From NCBI RefSeq assembly GCF_016859285.1, contig NC_053402.1, forward strand, positions 3,434,503 through 3,498,502: DNA of 64,000 nucleotides, in the 5' to 3' direction. Below are positions 25,889 to 37,800 of the stretch, one piece after another. The translations under genes were made by a program, and so were the position numbers. Position 1 is the stretch's first letter, and every line of letters begins with the position of its first letter. The stretch is from Xiphias gladius (Eukaryota > Chordata > Actinopteri > Istiophoriformes > Xiphiidae). The notes beneath the pieces are model-generated. The model was not told where the DNA came from and ran no database searches. It saw only the letters and a program-made list of their open reading frames with translations.

Positions 25889-28800
25889 GTTTTAATGTGA
25901 ATAAGGCAGAGTTTAACTTTGATTAAGTCAAGCCAAGTCAATTTTATTTATATAGCGGAGCCTTACCAATGCCGTTGTTGATATCACTAAGTGTATTCAA
26001 GAGTTTGACGGAAACATCAGTACTGATGTTGGGATATATATAAGCAACAGCCATACCATGGCGAGAGGGTGTAAGCAAAGTTTTTTCTTATAGTCCGTTT
26101 AAATTAAAGCATTTGAGAATGTTAAAAACAAAAGTCCAGCATTTTTCATTTTCCAAACAGAAACTATGTGAAAAGACTGACCTTCCAAGAAATCCAAAGT
26201 TAAAGTATAGAGTTTTTTTTTAAGGTAAAATTCATCAAGCTGTAGTGGTGGAAGAAGTATTCAGTAAAAGTAGTAATACCACACCTACCTACATACTTGT
26301 TTTGAAATTGTCACTTAAGTAAAAGTATGTAAGTATTATCAATAAAATGTACTAAAGCAACAGTGAATAATAAGCAGAATTTTTCTGTTGTAGCTGGTCA
26401 AGGTGCGTCGGTTTTAAATATTCTATACCCTGTTGTATAATCTGTAAAGTAACTATAGCTGTCAAAAAATGTAACGGAGTAAAAAATACAATGTTTACCC
26501 ATGAAATGCAATTAAGTATAAAGTAACATGAAACGTAAATACTCAGGTAAAGTACATGTACACATCACATTCCTACTTAAGTACGGTATTTGAGTAAATA
26601 TACTTTGTTACATGTCTCCAATGAAAATGTTCACTTCAGTTTCCTAGTTGTAATTTAGAGATAATTGGAAATTTTAGGCACCTAGAATATTAGCTGACAG
26701 AAGTAGCAGAAGTAGGTCTACAGAACCATCAACTAATGGGCAGCAATGACTGCAAATCTACCATCAGTGGTAACTACTGTGAAAACTAGTGCACACTGTC
26801 TCACTTACCGCTGGTATATTTATTGACAACCTTTGCGTCTCAACAACCTTCATCGCTGTACATCTGCTACATTGGCTCAACTGATTCAGCTAATGAAAAT
26901 GAGCTGCATAGACCAGACATTTTTTTCATATCTGGTTTAACTTGTTAGTAGGCTGCTACAAACAAGTAACTTGATAGAAATAGAGGATTTTATTTTTACC
27001 CATTCTCATTGAAGTTAACATCGGGGAGTACTATCTCAGAAAATCTTTTGAGCACTTGTAACAATAGGATATTTTCGCATTGTGCTGATACAGCAGGGAA
27101 GCACCATTTGCTTTTGATTTTGATTTTTTGATTTTACTGTTTCTTACAGTGGGCTTGAAAAGTTCTTCAAAAACAGGTGTTCTCAAAGAAGTAACCAACA
27201 CTAAGAGAAGCATAAGGGCAGTGTTTCTGTAATCTGCTGCAGTGATTATATATGGTCAGCAATATTTTAAATAACTTCTGAAATTTCAGGTGGTGTATTT
27301 CACAGCTGTGTTCCCCTATGTGACGCTGGCCATTCTACTGGTCAGGGGGTTGACGCTGCCGGGAGCCTGGCAGGGTGTTGTCTACTACCTGTACCCAGAT
27401 CCTTCTCACTTGGTAAACCTTCAGGTGAGACACCGTGGATAATCAAGCAGCTCTACAGTGTTTGTTTGAGAGGTGGAATTTGTGAAAAAACTACATGACG
27501 TTATGTGACTGACCAAAGGCAAATGATTAAGTAAGTTTAAATGGTTACTTTTTTAATGTTGGACAGTCAAACCTACCTTGGGCCATTTATTGTTCTAGAG
27601 GAGCAAAAAATGTAGATGAAACAGCACCTCCTGTGACACACTACTATGATGATAATGACCTTATTACAAGTTTTTTTCATTTTTGTTTATCAGGTGTGGA
27701 TGGAAGCTTGTGCTCAGGTCCTCTTCTCCTATGGTGTTGCATCAGGGACCATTATCACACTAGGCAGCTACAACAAAGTCAAGAACAACTGTTACAAGTA
27801 AGCCATGTGATAAGTAGTTCCAATGCTAAATTGTTGAAGTTGTGTTATTGGATTTTGCTCAACACAGTCCAAGTATCATTTTTTAATGTATCCCCACGAT
27901 GCTCTGTTAGTTTTCTTAATTCAAAATGATGTACTGCCCTTATCAGTGGAATGTTTACCTGACATACATTTGCCAAGCCAACCAGTTAGTTCTTAGGTTT
28001 TTACTCTTGTGAAGGAAGAACAGGTTTTGAAAACACCTCCCTAAAGCATAAATCTGCTCTTAGGCATTAGGCTGTAGGGCAGGGGGAGATATGTCCCCCT
28101 AACTTTTCCAAATCATATTTTTGCTCCCCTAAATTTATTGTTTCAGGTTGACTTTCTTACTGAGGCTTCTTTAAACGTTGTCCTCTTGCTGTCCAGGCAC
28201 CACGGTCCAGATTAGAGAAGATAGAAGTTGATAAAAAATGTTGATATGTTCATCTGAGGCACCTTTAATTATTACCATGTGCTTAAGCAATGAGCTTAAT
28301 GAGAATCAGCTAGTGCACTGTTTCACCGAAACATTTTCAATGAAAAACAGCCAGAGCTGTCTGCCACGCACTGGAAGAGATGGTCCAAAATAGACTATTC
28401 TCTGCATTTAATTCCCCTACTTTACTTTCCCTATATTTCCTGTTTGTCTAGACTGTCTTACAAAGGCATAAATGCCTGAAAAAAACAATTTAAAAAAAAA
28501 AGTAAGAACCAATGGCTGTATCCTAACAATACTGGAGAAAAGAATGAAGGCATGTGTAGCTTAAATCTGTTCCTTATGATTTTTTAAATTTACCTTTATA
28601 AACGTAAGGAATCTCAGAGATGGGTATTTCAAAACCAAAAATATTAGCAGGATTACATAACTCTAGGGGCTGTAATAAGAATTTTTTTGGGTGAAGCGAC
28701 AATTTAACAGAGGAGTAGGCGATTCTGGAGAAAGACTGTTGATATTCGAACTCAACAGCAAAACCAATATACCATTCCCTTCAGTGCTCCTACAAAAGCG

Positions 28801-31800
28801 CCACCCCCAAAATTCATGGAGATGCATTGCCAAGGCAATGACACAATGAAAGTGGATACTCTAAAACAGAACAAACCATGTAATATAAAATGTAATCAAA
28901 CAAACGACATTTACACAAACACAGCATCCATACACAACTGAGTGAAAACTAGTGAGTGTTATTTTTTTTACATTGTTTTTGCAAAAATGCAGTGACAGAA
29001 GGTTTGTAGCTAATCCAACAATGAAGGTAATCTTACCTGTCATAGCATTCTGAATTATGCATCAATCCAAATAATTCCAACGTGCTAGCAAACTTCTGTA
29101 TTTAGGTCTTTGTGGCTATAAAACCCTTTGCACATTTATGGATAAATACCATGATATAGAGCAAATAATGAGACAGCAAACTGTTGCTATAATTGCTCCT
29201 TTGAAGTCTACATGCAGAGAGGACTAGATGGTTTCCCAGAGCCAGCACACCAGCAGCAGACAGTGATACTCACAAACTCTCTAGCTACTCTAGCTATGAT
29301 CACACCAACACCATATCTCACAAACAATAACAAACAGAACAAAACATTACTAACTTATTGGCTCTGTGAAACATAGCAAAACTAATGTTTTGCAAACCTT
29401 TCAAACAGAAACAGAGCACCCTCCACATCTGTCTTCATGCCTTTCAACTTTCAGAGGTCTCTCCACCATAGTTGGACTGGCCGGGTCAGTGGGCCTGTGG
29501 ACTGTTACAAAATCCATAAAGCTTTTAAAGGTTTTACTGGCCCTGTCAGTCTCTTTACTAGCCCACTCTGTGTGCCTGTCATTCAGGGTGTGGGCCAGTC
29601 CTAGCGGATAAGTGCAAGGCTGAATTTATTTTCCAGTGCAACCATGGAGTCTCCACCGGTGGAACGCCTCAGCAATGTTAATGCAAGTCTTACCCCGCAC
29701 CTGATCATAGACCTTCTTTTTCAACTTTTGTTCTTCAGACCTTCTCCTCTTAGGCAGCGTCTCATCCATCTCTCCTTCTCTGTTGTGTAGCATGTTAGCA
29801 TGCGCCAGAATTACCATTTCTCTTGCTCCCACTGCCCCCTTTTATCTCCTTCCCCCTCCTGTGCATGATCATGATCCCCCTCAGGTGCGGATTGGCTGAA
29901 ATTTTTGGTTAGAGCCACTTTGTTTATATCCCATTTACAGAGCCAGGGCTTTGTATGAACACCAGATTTTTTTCCAGCATGCACACAGAATAATTGCTAG
30001 CAGACCATGAGATACTTGCTGAATTAGACAAAAATTATATTATAATTGCTTTCTCTACCTTTAAGGTTGGCTGTCTGTCTTCCCTACAAGCTGAGGTCTA
30101 ACAGCAGGACAGCCTGGTTTCTGTCTGAGGACACTATCAGTGAATTCTCATACTCAATTCTGCTCTGTATGGTAAGCTGCGTGTGTGTGTATGTCTGTTT
30201 GCAGGGACAGTCTGTGGTTGTGTGTGCTCAACAGTAGCACCAGCTTTGTTTCCGGCTTTGCAGTCTTCTCAGCTCTGGGATTCATGGCCCATAAACAAGG
30301 AATTCCCATTAGCATGGTTGTCGAATCGGGTATGATTTAAATCTCAAAGCTACTGTCTCTGTTAAACATAAGAATCAAATTTACCTACCTTTACATTTTT
30401 GCTGTGAAAGAACAAAGATCTAATACAAGGCAAGTGGAGACGATGACAATTTAAATGTACCTTTTGTCCTCCCAGGCCCTGGGTTGGCGTTCATCGCATT
30501 TCCTCAGGCTGTAGCCATGATGCCCCTGCCTCAGTTTTGGGCCGCCTGCTTTTTCATCATGCTCATTCTACTGGGGCTGGACACGCTGGTAAGATGAAGG
30601 GGATGTCTTACTTTTGGTGTTCTGCACAAGATATTTTAATGCATAAAGATATGCTGGTTTAATTAACACATATGTAATTATGCTGTTCAAAGCTCATATT
30701 GGGAGAATTTAATGTAATTATATCAAAACATTTTGTAGCCATGGTATTGGTGTGGCTCTGATGCAATGTTGGTCTGTCGGTCAGTCAACCACTTGAGTCC
30801 ATACTGAAATGTCTCAACAACTATACAGTATACAGTATATAAAGCTTATATAATCAGCTAATCTCATCGAGATCAAGATCTCTTTTTCAAGAGAGACCTG
30901 ATCCCACAAAGAAAAAACAAAAATAGCCAGACATAACAACAAAGATTGATTGATTTGCACAGAATGTTGTACAGACATTCATGTTCTCCACAGGATGAAT
31001 CCTACTGACTTTGGCTTTTAGTGAAATGTCGTGACAGCTGTTTGATGGATTTCCATAAAATTAATATATACATGGTGCCTAGAGGATGAATTATAATCAC
31101 TTTGATGATCCTCTGACTTTTCATCTAGCACCATCATCAGCTCAAATATTTAATTTGTCCAATACTTAGGTTTAAGAGCAAATACCTGCAAAACTAATGG
31201 CATACCTATAAGTCTCCACTGTAGTAGCTTTTTGTGCCTGTTAGTTAAAGTTACCATGCTAGCACGCTTAACTAAGATAGTGGACAACCCAATTTGACAA
31301 AGTGAAAACATGTTTTTAGAAAGTTTTGAAAATTTATTAAAAATCAGATCCTTAATTCAGTACTTTGTATAAGCCCCTTTGGCAGCAATTAGAGTCTGGA
31401 GTCTTCTTGAATAAGTCTCACAAAGCTTTGAACACTGGATTTGGGAAGTTTATCCCTTTTTTCCTGGCAGATCTACTCAAGCTCCGTCAGATTGAATGGG
31501 AAACGTCTTGTTGAGTGGTAACTTATTCCACTCCCCGAGCAAGTTGATGCAGCAAGGAACACACAGAGAGAGATGACTGTAGACAGTGCACTCAGTTTTA
31601 TTACGCAGTTTGCAAAGTGCGGAGCATATGCATTCAAAGTGGTAACAAGAGAGATCTGACTCGTTATCTTTTAGTGGTGTCTTAAGTACTGTCTTCGCTG
31701 GATCCTCCCCCTGCCCACTTCCTGGATCTCATCACAGTCTGTTGTCTACCATACTTGAGCTACCTTCTACTTGTCACCTGTTTTCATCGTCTCTGAGACG

Positions 31801-34800
31801 AGTGCCCGTAAACCTCTCATGCCCGATGTATATAGGTATTACGTCATAGGATGATTATTATCGCGTGTCCTACAATCCACTTTAAGCTTTTGGCACTTTA
31901 CATTGGGTATCCCCACAGTCTCTGAACTGCCATCTTCAGGTCTCTCCACAGATGATCTTTGGGGTTTAAGTCTGGGCTTTTGCTGGGCCACTCAAGGACA
32001 GTCAGATACTTGTCACTCCGGCCACTCCAGCGTTTTCTTGAAAGTATGCTTGGGGTCATTGTCATGCTGAAAGGTGAACCGTTGCTCCAGTCTCAAGTCG
32101 AGTGCACTCTGAAACAAGTTTTCGTCAAGGACCTTTGGCTGCATTCATCCTTCACTCAATACTGACCAGTCACCCTGTCCCACTACTAAGAAGCACACAT
32201 GATGCTTCCACCACCATGCTTCACTGTAGGGATAATATTAGCCAGGTGATGAGCAATGCCTGGTGCTCACTAGACATGGAGTTCTGCTCAGTTCAGTTTT
32301 TATTTCATCAGACCAAAGAATCATTTTCCTCAAGCTCTCAGAGTCCTTTAAATGCTGTTTGCCAAACTCCAAGCTGGTTTTCATATACCTTTTACCCAGA
32401 GTGGCTTCTGTCTAGCTACTCTACCATAAAGGCCTGATTGATGTTCTGTTAAGATGGTTGTCCTTCCTGATGGATGGGAGATGGTTCTCCCATCTCTGTA
32501 GAAGACTTTTGAAGCTCTGTTGGATTCTTGGTCACCTCCCTGACCAAGGCCTTTTTACCTGAATACTCAGTTTGTCTGGATGGCTGACTCGAGGAAGAGA
32601 CCTGGTGGTTCTAAACTTCTTCCATTTAACAATTATTGCTCCTGGGAGCACTCACAGCCAGTAAAAGTGTAGACAGATTTGTCTACACATTTACAAATCT
32701 CAATACGCTTCCAAATCTGAACACAGACTCTGCACACCTGTTCATCATTCCCAATCACCAGACTTGTCTCAAAACACTTGTGACAGAATGAACCGGCCAA
32801 ACATGGAACCAGTGGACTCAACATCTCTGTCAGATATTTATTTGGAGTTGAAAGCTGCCATGGATTACCACAGTAAATTCACCACCCATTGAACAATTAG
32901 AGGCAATTCTGGCCATGGAAAACAGGTTCTTCTCACAATTCTAAGTTTAGGTATCTGCCAGAAATCGCAGATGTGAGAAACTGTATCATGGATGAACTTG
33001 AAGCCCACAGGCTAACCTTCAGCCAGCTATCCTCCAGCCAGCTTCCCAGTCAGGTAGCATCGGGACTGCTAGCCCCCAGCCTGTTTCCCAGCCTCTCTCC
33101 CAGCAAGCTAGCTTTGGAACTGCTAACCACCAGCCTGTTTCCCAGCCGGCTAGCTCTCAGCCGGCTGGCCTCCAGTCTGCATCTAACTCAGCTAGCTCCA
33201 GACCCTCTAGCCAAGCTACAATACAATAAAACTTAACAATGTTAATAAATAAATTTAATTAAACACTCCAACCAGTATAAGCATTTAAACAGCTTAAAAA
33301 TGAAGTCATCTTATTCAGTTCATTTAACCCCTACAGCCATCTGAAGGCAGCAGGACAGATACTGTATGTTGATAAATCTGCAGCCTGATTTGAGAATTGC
33401 TGCGCCAAAGTGCAGTGGCATTACACATGGCTGTCCACTATATTTACCTTCATTAAATAATGTGCCACCAATTCCAGGCTGCTACGAAGTAACCACACAC
33501 CTCTACATATATTAGACAGGTAGGTTATAACTCAGCATTTTGCCTGTTTATGTGGGAGACACCATGGCCTCCTTTCATATCTTTCTGGCAAAAGTGCCAC
33601 TTTTTGTTTTGATCTTTAAATGCTATGAAGCATATGGTGATTATTATGTAGATTTATTATTTAGATCACTGTGTTGAATAACACCTTCAATATCAAGACA
33701 TGACCAAAATTAATATTGTAATATCCCCATAACATAAACACTGCTGTAAAAAACATGATTTCCTGAAGAAGTTCTCTTCTAAAAGTATTGGTACCCTTAC
33801 ACCTCATTGAAACAATTCTGTTCTTTCTGAAAAATGTTGAAATTAAAAGCTCTTTTATCATGCATACCTGCATGCCTTTGGTTTGCCATAGAATAAAATA
33901 AAGAAGCTTTGAAAAGAGCTGGATTCTCGCATGTTCTAACAAGATTATCTAAAATGGCCTGGCCAAAATTATTGGTAACCCTTAGAAGTAGTGATAAATA
34001 AGCGTATTGTAGTGATATTTCAAGCAGACTACTGTCTTCTGTTAGTATCATAAGTGTCTTCAATCCTGCAATCAGTCATTTAGTCTGTTTAAATGGTGAA
34101 AATGACTCATTGTGCCGTTTGATATCATTGTGTGCAACACACTGAAAATCAGTGAAAGAAAAGAAAGAAAAGAAGAGAGTTGAGGAAGGAAGAAAATAAG
34201 TGCCAAGTAGGGTCAAGCTAAGCAGCTTGATGTTCCTCTGACCACAGTCTCTAATATTATTAGTAAGTTTAAGGTCCATGGGACCATAGCCAACCTCCCT
34301 GAATGTGGCCACAACAGGAAAATTGACCCCCGATTGAACAGAATGATAGCTTGAGTGGTCAAAAAAAACCTGAACACATAAAAACTGACCTCCAAGTTCA
34401 AGGTATAACAGTGTCCAGTCACACCATACGTTGCGTTCTGAGTGAAAGTGGGCTCCATGGAAGAAGAACCAGGCACATCCCCCCAAAAAAGCCCAACTAG
34501 AGTCTGCTAAAATGCATTTGGACTAGTCACAGAAAAGAAAAGAACACCATCCTCGCTGTGAAACATGTAGGAGTCTCAGTTATGTTATGGGGCAATTTTT
34601 GCTGCGTCTGGCACAGGGAGCCTTGTGTGTCTTTGCAGGGAATATGAAATCAGAACATTATCAAGGTATTTTGGAGCAAAACATACTGCCCAGTGTCAGA
34701 GAGCTTTGTTTCAGACGCAGGTCACGGCTCCTCCAGCAGGATGGAAAACAAAACATTGGACCATTCTGAAGTGGCCTGCTGTGAGTCCTGAACTTAATCG

Positions 34801-37800
34801 AATTAAACATCTATGGAAAGAGCTGAAACTCACACTTGATAGAAACCATCAAACCTGAGAGAACTGGAGCAATTTGTTCAAGAAGAGTGGACCAAACTAC
34901 CAGCTGAGAAGTGTAGAAATCCATTAAGAGCTACAAAAAGTGTTTTCAATGTGATTTAGGTCAGGACTCATTGCTGGCTAGTTTTAAAAAGTACATATTT
35001 TCCTTTTCAACCATTCTTTTGTGCAGCTGGATGTGTGCTAAAAACCTAATTTTCTGACACTGGGTAACACATTTCGCTCTAAAATGCCATGGTAATCTTC
35101 TGATTTCATCATTCCTTTGATACATTCGATGCCTCCAGTACCAGAGGCAGCAAAGGAAGCCCCAAAGCATGATACAACCTCCACCATGTTTTACTGTAGG
35201 TAGGGTGTTCTTTACCTTAAGGGCTTCAATACCTCACCTATAAACAAACTGATGCACTGCATTCCCAGAGAACTCTAGTTTGGTTTCATCTGTCCATAAC
35301 ACATTATGCCAGAGAGACTGTCGCTTGTTGATGAAAGTTTTTACAAACACTAGTTTTGCCTTTTTGTGCCATTCTTTCAGTAGTGGTGTCCTCCTTGGCC
35401 TTTGCCCACGAAGCCCTACTTGGTCTAGTGTGTGGTGTATAGTATGCGTTGAAACCACCACTCCAGAATGCTCCAGGTCAGCCTGAAGCTCTTTAGATGT
35501 CTTAGGTGGTGTTTTTTTCCACAATTCACATTAACCATCACAGACTTCTCTCACTGATTTTCTTCTTAGCGCAACGTCCTGGAAGCATCTTAACAGTTTT
35601 ATGATGGTGAAACTTCTCGATAACATTACAAACTGTTGAAACAGGCAGTTAAAGATCTTTGGCAATTACCTTGTAGTCTTTGGAATTGTTTTTTTTTTTT
35701 GATGATAATATTTCTGATGCTCTCAGACAGCTTTCTTCTCTTCGCCATTGTGAAAAAGAAACTGGAAAAAATCAGCCCCTTTTTATGCAGTAAAACCATG
35801 ATTCATGGGTTAATTCAGGTCAATGAAAATTAAGCACAGCTTAGTCTTATTTGTTTATGTTGTTTGAGGAACTAATTTAAATTTATCAAAAGGGTGACAA
35901 TAATTTTGTCAAGCATATATTTTATGTCTGTGTTTTTTATTTCAGAAAATAAAAATATTTTTGTTGTTCTGTTGTTTTTCAATAACTTTCAACATTTTAT
36001 TAAATATTCTGCTTATAAAAAATGATTAATTTGCATGAATTTCTGAAGATATTCTGAATTCTGTACTTAAAATTCAGGGGTACCTATAATGTCAACCAGG
36101 ACTTTACATGCCATTATCATTTGTTGTATTATTTAAAATAGTATGTTACATAGAAAATCAAAAGCAACGTGTCTGTTCTATTAAATATGGAATAGAGAAG
36201 AGTAGATGCCAATTATTGGAAACGGTTCATTTATCATCAGTTTCAACTTCTTTCAGAGAAAACTGCTTTTTCATTTTTAAATGGAAGGGTACCAACACTT
36301 TTGGCCACGTTTGTATGTACAACATCACCCAGCTCTTTTGCATGTAATGTTGCTGCACCTAAGACCTAATGGTTTAGTTGGTTGTTGCACTTCTGCCTTT
36401 AAAATAGGGCCTTATGTTTCTTCACTCTTATTTTGGAATGTTGTAATTGGTGAACCAAGCATTTTGCCAGGTTTGATTAATACGGAATACTGTGCGTAAA
36501 ATAAAAGTGCTACATATAGAGTGATAATGAAGAGCCAGTCAGAATCTTCTTTATGCATGTTAAATGTAATGATCTGTTGAAGATATTCTCTTTTCTGTCT
36601 GTTTCCGTGTGTTAGTTTGCAGGTTTGGAAACTATCACATCATCTGTGATTGACATGTTTCCAACACAGATGCGCAGACCCTGGCGCAGAGAAATCTTCC
36701 TCATCCTTTTCTGCTCTGTCTGCTTCATCATACAGATCCCTCTCACAACTCAGGTACTGCACAATGGTGAAACCTTACCCAAACACAGCACCTAACACTC
36801 AACGAATTCTCATAGTGGAGGAGTATTTTAAGTGACACTGTATATGCATGACCCTGTTCTTTGTTGTCCAGGGAGGAGTCTATCTGTTCCAGCTGGTTGA
36901 TTACTATGGTGCTAATGGAGCATGTATATTATTTGTGTCTCTGTTCCAATGTGTGGCTGTTGGGTGGGCCTTTGGTAAGTGGTATCAGTTCTTTAGTGTG
37001 TGTTCTGTGTTTTCTTTAGTTAACAAGATCCAATGATATGATCCAGCTATCTGTCCAAGAGTTAGTGATTCTTCCACAGGTTGTGCCACAGGAACTTTTT
37101 CTAGGAATCTAGGAACCCTAAATTTCAGCCCAGTATCCCCAGGATATATGTTCATATTGGATAATTGCACACATCACAGTTTACATCCAGTTCCAACATT
37201 CAGTGCGAATGACTGAAGGATTCTGTCCATAATATAGAGGCAGAAAGTAAGGAATTGGAGGTTTTGTATTTACCACCAAGTGTTTACCATAACAATGAGC
37301 TTTATCGAACCTAAACCATTTTGTAGTTTCCGTGCACAGATATTGCGGAAAGAAAACATTTTAAATCATCGTCATCATTACAAAACATTGTCACTGGACA
37401 TAATCCAGGATTTTGCAGAATCCAATATCAATGTTCATGTCTAGCAGTAGAAGTGCTAATTTCATTTGCTATGACATACATTTAGTTATGGACCCAGAAA
37501 TGTCCCAGAGACTATTTGGGGGTAGCTTACTGTGTTACTGTATGGTCAAACATTAACCTTACAGCTGCCAGGTATCTAAGGCCTCATTCACAGAGTAGGC
37601 AAGCACGATTACCACTAGTATTAACAATAGGGTGAGACACGGACACTTCTTTTAAAGTCTATTGAAACTATGTTATGTAATGAACCGCACTTATATAGCG
37701 CTATTGTAGTCGTATTGACCACTCAAAGTGCTTTACACTACTGCCACATTCACCCATTCACACACATTCACACAGCACTTTCTATAAAAACACACATTCA

